A stretch of 64,000 nucleotides of DNA, from NCBI GenBank assembly GCA_028023455.1, contig JAQFVV010006208.1, forward strand, positions 7,360,963 to 7,424,962, read 5' to 3'. Positions 47,540 through 58,799 of this stretch are shown one piece after another (the first letter of the stretch is position 1; each line of letters opens with the position of its first letter). The position numbers were made by a program, and so were the translations under genes. A model generated the notes under the pieces. The model did not search any database and was not told the DNA's origin. It worked only from the letters and a program-made list of their open reading frames with translations. This DNA comes from Epiperipatus broadwayi. Its lineage: Eukaryota; Onychophora; Udeonychophora; Euonychophora; Peripatidae.

Positions 47540-48010
47540 AATGAATCCTGGATTGTTGGAGGCCAAACTACGTGTATAAATAGTTTTGAGCTTCAAAGTG
47601 CGGGGTTCTCATTCTAGTGAAGTTACCAAGTGAACGGTTGCTGAGAGATTTTAAGTGACAATAGCTGAAAAAAGCTTAAGTGACGGTGCAGCGCTCTAGT
47701 GCAATGCGGTCGCAAGTGGCAGCTGAACAGAACCATTGTTTTGGCCGAGGCAACCGTCCAGAAAGCAACCAATTGTTATGTGAGTCATGGGAAGTGAACT
47801 ATATATACTGTTTGTGTATATCAATAACTTCTCGCTATTCATCATTTATTGATTTATTTGTTGTTATTATTTATTGTTTGTTTTTGTTGGTATTCTGACT
47901 GTTTGCACTCGAATACACAAGTTGGTGCAAAGTGATTTTGATCATTATCAATGGAAAGTTAATATTAGTGGTCATGCTTGTATGTAAGAAGTAAATAAAA
48001 ATAAACGTCT
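47540..48010 (+). promoter_or_regulatory. Possible RNA polymerase II promoter and 5' leader, or LTR
   Basis: TATAAATAG at about 47575 is followed within 30 bases by a locally GC-richer leader with aagtgaac, aagtgac and similar repeats, reminiscent of arthropod heat-shock leaders. AATAAA appears near 47994. A TATA box, leader and polyadenylation signal within 450 bp could also be a solo LTR beginning tgttggaggcc, but no paired end or target repeat is found. A 72-codon frame starting at 47680 has no recognisable family. Confidence 0.3.
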
Positions 48011-48142
48011 TTCAATTCTAGAAACAAATATGGAGTTTGAATTCAGGTTAGGAGAACTTGAAATTTTTCAGGTCACAAATAGGCTTACGATTTTTTTCTT
48101 CAAACAAACAATACATAGCAATTCAATTATCTATACCATAAA

Positions 48143-49915
48143 GGTTGGTAAACGGGTATTTTGCTATTCTTAGCTAGAAAGTAAATTCTTAATTTAAATT
48201 AAATTGATTAGGTGGGTATTTTACTGTGCTGAAATAAGACTGTAATATGATGCAATCTTCAGTATTAATAAGGGAAATCAACGTACTCTTGTGAGTACTT
48301 AGGTCATGGTTACCAGTTGGTAACTAGGTATCTTGCTATTCGTAACTAGAAAGTAATCTCAGTTTAAATTAAGTTGGTTAGGTGGGTATTTTATTGTGCT
48401 GACTGTAAATAAGATTGTAATATGATGCAACCTTCAGTATTAATAGGAGAAATCACCATACTCTTGTGAGTGCTTAGGTCATGATTCATCATCATCAACA
48501 ACCATTATGAATCCACTGCAGGATAAAGGTCTCCGAGTTCAATCCATCTTCTCTGATCTTTAGCTTCTCTTCTCCACATCACCCCTGCACACGTTCTTAT
48601 TTCATCCATCCATCTCACATGTGGCCTTTTTCTGGGTCTTTTACAATCTCTTGGAATCCAGTTTAAGATTCCAATTGTCCATTTACTATCATCTCTTCTA
48701 GTAATATATCCAACTCAACTCAACTTCAGTCTTTTAATTTTTTCAATGAGGTCAGTAACACCTGTTTGTTCTCTTACCCATATATTGCATTTTTGATCTT
48801 GTTATTCCCAACATGCATCTCTCCATACTTCTTTGAGTGGTCTGAAGTCTCTGTATTGCTCTTTTATTAAGTGTCCAAGTCTCAGATCCATAAGTAAGAA
48901 TTGGTAAAACACATTTATTAAAAACCTTCCTTTTCAAATACATAGGCATATTTCCTTTTAGTATCAAGTTATTTCTACCAAAAGCACTCCAAACAAGTTT
49001 AATTCTATGATTAATTTCATCCATTATGTTTCCATCTGTATTAATAATCTGATCAAGATATTTGTAACTGTTAACTTCTTCTAACTCATCATAATCAATC
49101 TTTATTTTCATATTTTGATAAAATCCATTGAACATTATTTTAGTCTTTTTAACATTTATCACTAGACCTACTTTCCTACTTCCATCTGATAACTCCTGCA
49201 ACATATCCTGCAGCTCTGAAGCATTATTTGCAAAAACAACTACATCATCTGTGAAATCTAAATGACTTAAATAATCTCCATTTACTTTCACTCCTTTAGC
49301 TTCCCATTTTAATACACAAAATTCTTCTTGCAGCACTGCTGTAAAAAGTTTTGGAGATATGGAGTCACCCTGTCTTACACCCTTTTCAATGTTGATTTTC
49401 CTACTATCATTATGTAATCTAATTGTTGCTGTTGCATTTTTATAAATATTCTTCAAAATATGACAATATCCTGGATCTACACCTTGATGATCGAATGCTT
49501 TAATCACTGAAGAAATGTTTATAGAACCAAATGCCTTTTCATAATCTACAAATCCAAAGCATAATGGCAACTCATTCATTTGTCCTTTCTATAACTTCTT
49601 TCAATATCTGGATATGATCTACTGTACTAAAACCACTTTTAAATCCAGCTTGTTCTCTTTGAAAATCCAATGTTCTCTGTAGATGAGTTGTAATTATCTT
49701 GGTAAAAATTTTGTATAAAACTGATTACCGGTTGGTAAATGGGTATATTGCTATTTTTAGTTACAAAGTAAAGTCTCTGATTAAAATAAGTTGATTAGGT
49801 GGATGTTTTATTGTGCTGACTGTAAAAATAAGGATGCAATATGATGCAACCTTTAGTATTAATAGGGGAAATCATCATACTCTTGTGAATGCTTAGGTCA
49901 TGGTTACTATTATAT
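48143..49915 (+). repeat. 172-bp satellite-like repeat, three units, split by an RTE insertion
   Basis: Units with ggttggtaa, gggtattttgctatt, aagtaaat, ttaggtgggtattttact and ctcttgtgagtgcttaggtca start near 48143 and 48315 and, after the RTE fragment, near 49730. The RTE entered between units two and three. Confidence 0.8.
48484..49722 (-). pseudogene. RTE-like LINE reverse transcriptase, 5'-truncated and frameshifted
   Basis: Minus-strand relic. The longest frame (49579-48752) holds motif A as FVDYEKAF, motif B as GVRQGDSISPKLF and motif C as DFTDD, where the usual A of F/YADD is T. Upstream, beyond a frameshift, a stretch with KIITTHLQRTLDF and GFSTVDHIQ is readable. Downstream, KCVLPILTYGSETW and MERCMLGITR precede a frameshift, after which the C-terminus with RPHVRWMDEIR continues to the ATC-rich 3' end at 48484. 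The N-terminal endonuclease is absent. It lies in a satellite array, which dates it after the array. Confidence 0.85.
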
Positions 49916-50367
49916 TTTAATTAATGCACATTAGATATTATAATAATTAGAAACTTATGATAAGTTTCTAGCTAATTTCTGTTTTTATAATGGGAAAGTA
50001 CTGAAAAACAACTATTAAACTTTATAAATTTAGTACTTCATTTATTAAAAATATTTTGTTCCTTATTAAAAAAATCATGGCTTGTCTGTAATTTATTAAT
50101 TATTTTTATTATTTTTAAACAGAATAAAGAAAATTGGTAGTTATTTACTGGAAGTAAACTATATTTTTGATAAATCTACAGTCCCCCCCCCCCAATGTTT
50201 ATTTTAAAATGTCTGCTAGAAAACGTATTTAAAATTCACATTTCGTTTTTTATTATTGTTATTTTAAAAAAAATAAATCATTGTGGAAAAATTAATTACA
50301 GTATTCACAGTTCATTTTCTTTTTTTCCCTTTTTTTTTTGATTAACTTATTAACAGAAAAATGTATA

Positions 50368-51722
50368 CACCTGGGTCTCATTTTATGCAGTAGATAGGTC
50401 CTCAGAAAATGCACACAAAAGAAATCGCACAAAAATAGACTTAACTTACCTTGAAAAATGGGGGATAGGTTCCAACATTTTTAAAAATCGCATAAAAGCA
50501 AAGCAACAATGTAAAATTACTTTAAAATTCACATAAAAAAAAAATAAGGAAATAAAATATGACTAATAAAAAATTTCAAATTTGAAAAAAAATGATACAA
50601 AACAAACTTTTTATATTTTTTTTTTATTAACTACAGTATTTAATTTTATTCAAAACAATATATTTTTATGCATAATTTACATTTTTTCATACATGTACAG
50701 TATTTTAATCATTATCACTATTTGATGATATGCAGTTTCGTTTGTGAACTAGTATAGTAAGACATCAGATTCATCACAAGAGGAAATACAACTAATGCCA
50801 ACTTCATTTTTTTTAAAATTGCTCTTATAATACACTCACCCAAACTAAAATGTTTTCCAATCACTGTTGATCCTTCCCATTTTGCTAAGTGATCTAATAT
50901 TGAAATTTTTGTTTCCAAAGAAATTCATTTTCTTGTGTGTTTTTTCCTCTCCATTAGGGTATACTAAAAGTTTAAAATAAAGATAAAAACTTAGGCTTAT
51001 GATAATAAAAAGACACCTGCTCACCACTGTTGGGAAAAATTTAATTAAAACTAACAATTAAAAATTAATTTCTTTTTTTTTTTTTTAATTTTTTAATTTT
51101 CAATTCCGTTTAAAAATCAAATTTTATCGTTTCACATCACATTAATTTCAGATCATGTTACGTAATTTTTAAATTGTTAATTACAATTAAAAATCAGATT
51201 TTAATTTTTAATTGTGTCCACCACTGTTACTCACTTTTTAAAAATAAACTTGCAGACACTAAATGATTAATTGATTACGTAGTCTTTTTTTAAAAAGCAA
51301 AAATAGAATGTAATTTAAAATGCAAAAACAACAACATGCATAGTATAGGCATCTATAACGTTTGAACAGATTTACATTATAATCTTATAAAATTTAATGT
51401 GTGTATATAAAATGGGGAAATCCTGATTTTAAGTGAATTATGAACTTCTTTATTGCATAAAATCTATTACATTACTATTATAAAGCGCTGAAAATATTGA
51501 AATTATTAGATGGAAGTCGAACTCCGATAATGCGCTATTACTTTAAATATGACGCGTGAGTGCACAAAATTATAATATTTAAAGTAATAGCGGAGCTCGA
51601 TTTCTGATCTAATAATTTTTATCACATAAAAGAAAATTGCATACAAAGATATTAAGAATAAACATGAATTGAATAACTTCAAAATCGCATTAAATAAATT
51701 CGCATAAAATGAGACCTGGGTG
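50368..51722. mobile_element. TA-flanked inverted-repeat element, copy 1 (mariner/pogo-like, non-autonomous)
   Basis: Begins CACCTGGGTCTCATTTTATG and ends CATAAAATGAGACCTGGGTG, with TA on both sides (50366-50367, 51723-51724). TA duplication and TIRs fit the Tc1/mariner superfamily. The inside has a minus-strand stretch with KKMNFFGNK and MGRINSDWKTF shared with copy 2, and a hairpin of about 26-bp arms (51515-51600, ctattactttaaatat facing atatttaaagtaatag). No catalytic DDE motif is recognisable. Confidence 0.8.
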
Positions 51723-51729
51723 TATATAC

Positions 51730-53660
51730 AATATTTACACTTTATTCATTTCGCAGTGTGCAATCATATCGTGACCATTGATGCACACTTTTCGGGAGGG
51801 CAGGGTTCTGTATCTTTGGAATTAGTTCACTGTATCACATTTTGTGACAGAAAAGTCCCACATTTTAATCATTGTGACAATTTACCAAAAAAACAACTGC
51901 TGACAAAAAAAATCCCCCACACTGAATAGAATTGTTAAGAGTGTCCCGTCATGTCTTATGTTATAAGTAAAAAAAAAAAAAATTGAAATAAAACTACTTA
52001 ATGAAACTTATCAAATTTATTCCTTTTTTAAAATTTAACAGTCAATTTATTAATTTTGTTTTAATTTAATAACTAACACATCTTCGGTAAATTATAGACT
52101 CTCTAAACTGTATATTTATCAAATATGGGCTGCCATCTTGGTTTATTTGAAAACTCACAAGTACCAAACTATGCATTTCATCATGTGTCTGACTAACTTA
52201 TAAAGTACAATCTTTAATCAAAAAGGATCTTATAGAATAATGTTTAAAAAGACTGAATCATTATGGAAAAAAAAATAATTACCCAAATTTTTCCAATGAT
52301 TATTTTAAATCTTCATAACAGCCATTTTTACTCATATGGTTATTATAATTAGGTTTCTGTATCACTTTCAGAGGTTCTTATTACTAATATTTGTACTATT
52401 TAAACAGAGCTCTCTTCTTATTCAGTGATTTAATGTATGCATCACATATACTATGGTATATTGTGAATGGTAATGATATATATACACTAATATTCTCACA
52501 GATAAATAATGAATTCATAGTGCTATTTCCAGGCATTGAGGAAAGTACTTGTTATTGTACTGAAACATCAGCTATTTAGCTATTATATTTTTATTACACG
52601 ACTCCGGAAGCATATATAAGAAGATTAGAAACTTGTAGAGATTTTAAAAAATGGTTTAATTAGAAGATAGGTTATTGGTTAAAAATCGTTCTTATTTGTT
52701 ACAGCTTGTTGAAACCACTTATATCATTGATTACTTTAGTAAATTTTAATAGATAAAATATAATATAACCTGGGCATTAAACATCAATCATTAGAGATGT
52801 GACTTATTATATATAATACATGAATTACCTGATATGATTATTAAGTTTGACAAATTTATGGCGGAAAGAGATATTAGTCCAATTTTGAATTCAATGACTT
52901 TCTGAATAAACAGTTTAGCAGCTTAAAGTCTTTAAAAAAATTAAAGTTGACTCCATAAATTTTTTATCATTATGCATAACCATGTTATATCAACATGAGA
53001 TGCAATTTAGAGCAAGAAGATAGTAATCAACAGAAATGTTGTTGAGCTGGAAATTAAAGATGAAGCTATCATTCATATTTTTTGACCAGAGTAATTTAGA
53101 AATTTATAAAAATACAATATGTAATAGGCAATGAAATTTGGATTACAATAATATAAAAGAGAAAATGGGCAATGGTAGCATTATAACAATAGTATCTAAT
53201 TGAATTGTAAAGGTTAAAATTGAGAAAATAATATTTTCCAAAGATATATAGATAATCGAAGACCAGCAATTCTATTATAGTTAAAGGTAAAATAGACGAT
53301 AGTTGTATCAATGGTGATATAAAAAAGGGTCAGAAAAAAATATTATGTTAAAGATCCTGAAGGTTAACAAACAATTGAAGTAGAAATTGAGGCAGAAATC
53401 TCAAGAGATGAAGAATCTACAAAAGATCAACAAGATAGTTCTACAAAACAAAGTGAATACCATAAGGAGAAAAGCAAAAATACTTGGGCATCTCCAAGAG
53501 TTAATATAAAGTCAGTGATAAAAATGTCTATAGTAAAAAGAATTATTCAATATTTGCATTAGATTGTTGTATTTAGTCACACATACTGTGGTATACATTT
53601 ATGTTAAATAAGTCTTATATGTAGGATGTAATTTGTAATGTACAAATTAAATAATCTTTC
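51730..53660. other. No recognised gene
   Basis: AT-rich DNA. The plus strand at 53340-53550 shows a short coding-like stretch rich in Glu, Lys and Ser across stops, without a known family. Small frames elsewhere have no motif. Confidence 0.4.
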
Positions 53661-53664
53661 ACTG

Positions 53665-54430
53665 TTCTAAACCAGGAGTTCTCAATCTTTGCAGAATTTC
53701 GGAACACATTTCACTTAACATTTTTCACGGGGAATACTAACATCAAAAATTCAAATTTTTCATCATACAGGTGATTAACTTTTTGTGATTTGGATTTATT
53801 TGTAGCATTTTCAATTCAATAAGATCAAGCACTGGTGACCGTGTGGTTAGCACAGCCGCCTTACAAGTAGTTCCGGGGTTCGCTTCCTGGCTGGTGCTTT
53901 GATACATAAAAAAAAAAAGATCAACAGTCTTGTTTTTTTCTAGTAGTATTGTGAGTAGATTCATTTTAAAGATCTTCTTCACAGTGATGTTTTCTTATTA
54001 TAAATTTATCCATTATGTGGATTGTGTACAATGTACTAATTAATATTATTTATTGTGCTAAAAATGCATTACCCCAATAAAAACAATAATTATTTATTTT
54101 AAAATAAACATTTACCAGATAGTGAAATAATATGCAAATTCACAACAAATATATCAGCAGTTCAATTACAGATACAATAACATTTTGATCATTTGAAAAT
54201 AATAGAATGTAAATTCAGATCATTCAAATGATGTGTGTGGCAGTAGGATACACAGAAACTGACTATGCTGTACACAGGCAACCAATGCACATAGATACAG
54301 CAGGTCACTCAAAAAAATGCATGGCTGCAATAGCACAGACCTATCTATTATTACTACTACAATTTTTTTTTCCGGATTCACGGAATACCAGTCTTCTGCG
54401 GAACATGCTTTGAGGGCCACTGTTCTAAAC
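53665..54430. mobile_element. hAT MITE with 8-bp target duplication, carrying a SINE
   Basis: Element 53673-54422 with imperfect inverted ends: CAGGAGTTCTCAA on the left, ttgagggccactg on the right (consensus near CAGTGGTTCTCAA). TTCTAAAC occurs at 53665-53672 and 54423-54430. It is non-coding and differs from the element at 7.7 kb. Confidence 0.85.
53824..53915 (+). mobile_element. tRNA-derived SINE (copy 4) inside the hAT MITE
   Basis: atcaagcactggtgacc, D-arm region gtgtggttagcaca, anticodon arm region gccgccttacaagtag, T arm ggggttcgcttcctgg, 3' arm ctggtgctttgat, then a poly(A) tail. GCACTGG-type 5' and 3' acceptor bases still pair well. The flank aagatcaa recurs after the tail but overlaps the element start, so the target repeat is uncertain. 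Confidence 0.8.
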
Positions 54431-54729
54431 ATATGTAAAAAAAAATTAGAAATTATTTATGAAAAATGAGATTAGTTTAATCTTGTAAGGATGAAAAATA
54501 AATAAAAGGTAAGCTGTAGGTTGTCGCCCAAAAAACATTCTGATTTAATATTTCTTGAACTATATGATTTTATCCGGAATAAAACTCGGTCCCAAAATAT
54601 CCATTCCTTAATATGTGGATGCAGGGGGGAAAACAGTATAGTTTGTATATATCTTTAATATTATTTGTGTAAATCTTTGGGTGATTATTTAATAGCAAAA
54701 TAGTTACATTTTATATATATTTATTATTT

Positions 54730-54790
54730 CAATACAATGCAGAGAGCATACTAATAGCTCAAACAAGCTATCGGTATGCTCTCTGTATTG
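54730..54790. other. Isolated long hairpin (pre-miRNA-sized)
   Basis: AGAGAGCATACTAATAGCT (54741-54759) faces AGCTATCGGTATGCTCTCT (54766-54784) across a 6-base loop caaaca, with one G-U and one A-C position. CAATAC and GTATTG extend the stem beyond a small bulge. The 25-bp stem stands out in AT-rich DNA. It may be a small RNA hairpin or a tiny MITE. Confidence 0.5.
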
Positions 54791-54987
54791 CATTTTTGTA
54801 ATTACAAGCTTATAAAAGTAATGTCATGTTATATATGACTTGCTTTTTTAATTATTATTATTTCAGTGTTGGAATTATATTTGGTTATACTGAAAGTGTA
54901 TAGTTTATATATTTATCAAATCGTTAACTGAGTGTATGGTTTTTAATCTTTGAAACTCAGGTGTATAGTCACACTAGTTTGAGAAAT

Positions 54988-55350
54988 GAGGATGAATCTC
55001 ATAGATAAGTATACAGTATGAAATTTCTATTGACTGTTGCCTTTGGCAGGATGGCTCAGTTAGTTAGAGCGTTACTTTAAAATTCAATACTCAAGAATCT
55101 AAGGGTACGGGTTCAATTCCCATGCTAGTACTGTCAATGATCAGACCAGCAACACCTGAAGAAGGGGGAAATAATGTCTCTCAAAATGTTGTGCATATAC
55201 TAATCTGTGTACTATTATTAATAGTTGAATGTATTTATTTGGAATATTTAAATAAAGTTAAATTTTTCTAAAGACATTGAATACTCATATTAGATGATGG
55301 AAATAGTCTAATATAGAAATATAATTAAACACCATCATCGCAAACCTTCA
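54988..55350 (+). repeat. tRNA-headed repeat (family C), copy 2
   Basis: A box in ggcaggatggctcagtta (55047-55064), B box gggttcaattccc (55109-55121), then cacctgaagaag, ttgtgcatatac, a tttaaataaagtt body and the tail ending near acaccatc. The tRNA-like head is the best of the three copies and suits RNA polymerase III transcription. Confidence 0.75.
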
Positions 55351-55410
55351 GGAAAACACTAAGTGGTATCTTCCATTTATTTATCTTTAAAAAAATATCA
55401 ATTTATAATA

Positions 55411-56617
55411 CACCTGGGTCTCATTTTATGTGGTAGATAGGTTCCTCAGAAAACGTGCACAAAAGAAATCGCACAAAAATAGACTTACCTTATCTTGAAA
55501 AATGGAGGATACATACTGTAATTTTCCAAAAATTGCATAAAAGCAAAGCAACAACGTATAATTACTTTAAAATTTGCATAAAAAAAATAAATAAATAAAA
55601 TATGACTAATAAAAAATTTCAAATTTGAAAAAAATTGATACAAGATAAACTTCTTTTTACTTTTTTTATTAACTACAGTATTTAATTTTATTCAAAACAA
55701 TATATTTTTATCGTAATTTACATTTTTTTCATACATGTACGGTATTTTAATTATTAACACTATTTGAGACATCAGATTCATCATGATGTGATGCGAGGTA
55801 CTGTAGCTTCTCCATAAATGAAGTTAAAAGGAAATACAACTAAAACGTTTTCCAATCGCTGTTGATCCTTCCCATTTCACTAAGCGATCTAAAATCGATA
55901 TTTTTGTTTCCAAAGAAATTCATTTTCTTGGGTGTTTTTTCCTCTCTATTAGGGTAAACTAGAAGTTTAAAATAAAAATAAGAACTTAGACTTACATAAT
56001 AAAAAGACACCGACTCACCGCTGTTGGGCAATATTTAATTAAAAGTAACAATTAAAAATGAAATTCGTATTTTTGACTTTAATTTTCAATTCCATTTAAA
56101 AATCAAATTTCATCACTTCACATTAATACGTTTTTAAATTGTTAATTACAATTAAAAATCAGATTTTAATTGTCAAATTTAATTGTGCCCACCGCTGTTA
56201 CTCACCTTTTAAAAATAAACTTGCAGACACTAAATAATGATTAATTGATTAAAAAGCAAAAATAGAACGTGATTTAAAATGCAAAAACAACAACATGCAT
56301 AGTGTAGACATCTATAACATTTGAACAGATTTACATTATAATCTTGTAAAATTTAATGTGTGTATATAAAATGGGGAAATTCTGATTTTAAATGAATTAT
56401 GAACTTCTTTATTGCATAAATCTATTACAATACTATTATAAAGCACTGAAAATAGTGAAATTATTAGATGGAAGTCGAACTCTGATAATGGACTATTACT
56501 TTAAATATGACATGAGTGCATGAAATTTATAATATTTAAAGTAATAGCGCAGGCTCAACTTCTGATCTAATAATTTTTATCACATAAAAGAAAACTGCAT
56601 ACAACGAGACCTGGGTG
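55411..56617. mobile_element. TA-flanked inverted-repeat element, copy 2
   Basis: Same termini as copy 1 (CACCTGGGTCTCA and TGAGACC-like CGAGACCTGGGTG), TA at 55409-55410 and 56618-56619. It is about 150 bp shorter, mainly through a deletion near the right end. The same minus-strand peptide block and the same internal hairpin (56490-56570) are present. Confidence 0.8.
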
Positions 56618-56624
56618 TAATTAA

Positions 56625-57232
56625 AAATGGCTACCTTTTCTTCAGAGCTTTTTAAATTGCTTTAAACAATATTAAAAATTATCCAATATAATATTTTAAA
56701 GAATCCTTAAAATATATTTTTATTATACTTTATATATAGAAATATATTAATTTATCTTATTTTAAAGAAAAAAAATTGGTTTCAAATTTGCAAGTAGATT
56801 TTTCAAAATAAATTCAGAATTAAATATTAAACTCTATTAATTAAAGAAAATACTAATGGATATGTTTTATATAAAATGTATATTTTCTCTGCTGTCTACT
56901 TGGTTAATGAATGAACATTTGGCCGATATCACATGTCAAATTCACAATCACTTTGTTTATGTGAAGAAAATAATTTCACTATTAAATAAAAAATGCTGGG
57001 AAAAGAATCAGTACAAGTGTTTTTAACTACAGAGATGTAATATATATTTTGTGATAAAAGTTCCCAGCCAGCTTCAGAATCAGCCACAAATGCTGATTTG
57101 TAATTCAGCATTAAGGTGCTTTCATGGTTCTGTCAATCCCCTAATATAGTTCAGATGAACGACATACTTAGCAATCTTTAATAAAAAAAAACAGCATTAA
57201 ATCTTTAAAAAAAATTGGTAAAGCAACCAATT
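56625..57232. other. No recognised feature
   Basis: AT-rich DNA without coding or repeat signals, except a 45-bp stretch (57193-57240) similar to 58807-58850 beyond the Merlin element. Confidence 0.4.
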
Positions 57233-58420
57233 AAAAAAATAGTAAAGGTTTACTACAGTGGCCCCAATATGTTGGCCCTCTATTGTCTAAAATTATAACT
57301 AAATTGTTGGAAAATCTTACGTTTATGCTACTATATTACAATTACATTAAAATTTAATCAAATGTAAAAGATAATAAAAAAAATATTTACCTTTTTAAAG
57401 AATTTGAATATTGGATTAATTACACGACATTAATTAAAAGAATTCATTTTAATTTATTTGAAAGTTAAGAATTTAAACTATCTACAACTTAAGAATTTAA
57501 ACCATCTACATTTATAGCATGTTACAAAAAAAAGACACCCTCTGTGTTCAACAGTTCGAATTACACGCACACGTGTACAGTTTTCTAGCTGGCAAAAATG
57601 GCTGCTACATGTTTAGTTCCAGATGATGAAATTTTGACTGTTGCTGCTATTCTGGCAGAAGAATGGAATCTGCATCAGTTATGGAATGCCATCCAAACTC
57701 TGGAATTGGCCATCAAATGGCTTGCATGAAGACTCCTTCTGAAGAACTATGCCTTATGCCAACAGTGCGGTGCTCGTTCACTGGTGATGTATTCTACAGG
57801 ACGAAACGTATTATTTCCACCACAAATACCACAGGGGGACTATACAAAGAGGCCATTGGATCTTTGGTGGTATAGAAAGAGTATCAAGAAAGTTCTTATT
57901 GACAGAAGTTCCAGACAGGACAGCTGATACACTGGGGGGCCTGATACATTTTACCAGGTGTGCACATTATTTCAGATGGCTGGGCTGCATAGAATAACAT
58001 CAGCAGTCTCAACAATGGTGTACATATGCATTCGGTTGTCATCCATCAGGACAACTTCGTTCATCCCAAAGATCAAGGCATACACACCCAGAATGTTGAA
58101 AATGTGTGGATGAGAGCAAAGAGTAAGCTGAAATTCCAATCTGGTACCAGCAGAGCTTTGTTTTAATTGTACCTGCATGAATTTGCCTTCTGGAGTAGAC
58201 ACATCAATACTGTTTTTTTCTCCAACTCCTAATATGCATAGGACACAATTATGCTTAAAAAGATAAATGTTTTTTTTATCATCTTTTACATTTGAATAAA
58301 TTTTCATGTAATTGTAATATAGTAGCATATATGTAAGATTTTCCAATAATTTAGTTATAATTTTAAACAATAGAGGGCCAACATATTGGGGCCGCTATAG
58401 TAAACCTTTACCAAAAAAAT
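57233..58420 (+). mobile_element. Merlin DNA transposon with TIRs and 8-bp target duplication
   Basis: The element spans 57241-58412 (1172 bp). Ends: agtaaaggtttactacag with gccccaatatgttggccc on the left; the mirror gggccaacatattgggg and tagtaaacctttacc on the right. AAAAAAAT flanks it on both sides (57233-57240 and 58413-58420), the 8-bp length known for Merlin, although the bases are simple. The transposase relic inside is described separately. Confidence 0.85.
57598..58220 (+). pseudogene. Merlin transposase (ISXO2/IS1595-like DDE), broken
   Basis: The frame starts MAATCLVPDDE at 57598 and meets a stop near 57727. Continuing across frames one reads YALCQQCGARS (zinc-ribbon half), FGGIERVSRKFLLTEVPDRT (core with the family's typical PDR), HIISDGWAA (second acidic motif, followed by a stop), NISSLNNGVYMHSVV, DNFVHPKDQGIHTQNVENVW (third motif block) and HEFAFWSRHI. 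These are the hallmarks of the DDE_Tnp_IS1595 family. Most of the region between the zinc ribbon and the first catalytic block is missing. It cannot give a working protein. Confidence 0.85.
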
Positions 58421-58429
58421 ATTACAAAT

Positions 58430-58680
58430 ATTATATTTAATAAAAAATAATTCAAAAACAAAGGGCTCAAAGACCGGCATTTTTGTATTCTGATATTAAT
58501 AAATGGTAACTGTTAATAGAGCTAAATAAACTATTACAATTAGTTACGATGCTGTTGGAAAAAAAAATTTATATTTTGAAGGCACTCCAGTAAATATATA
58601 CATTTGCACCATCAAATATAACAAGTATATTTAAAAACATAAATTTTAATTTAGCTTTATTAAAATTTGGAAATTTATAT
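58430..58680. other. No recognised feature
   Basis: AT-rich spacer between the Merlin element and the small family A insertion. Confidence 0.4.
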
Positions 58681-58796
58681 ATTAAAATGTTTTAAACAAG
58701 GCAAAACTCCATACAGTAGTGCCACCCTGTGCTAACCAGAGTAATCACAATTATGTGCTAGTATAAGAGATGGTAATCATGTGATTAAAATGTTTT
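58681..58796. mobile_element. Minimal 90-bp family A insertion with perfect 13-bp target duplication
   Basis: Only the two A ends are present (58694-58783): aaacaaggcaaaactcc, catacagtagtgccacc and, after a junction, gctagtataagagatgg with taatcatgtg. ATTAAAATGTTTT flanks it exactly (58681-58693 and 58784-58796). This fixes both termini of family A and shows that the ribozyme is not needed in cis for insertion, or that deletion came later. Confidence 0.85.
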
Positions 58797-58799
58797 GTT

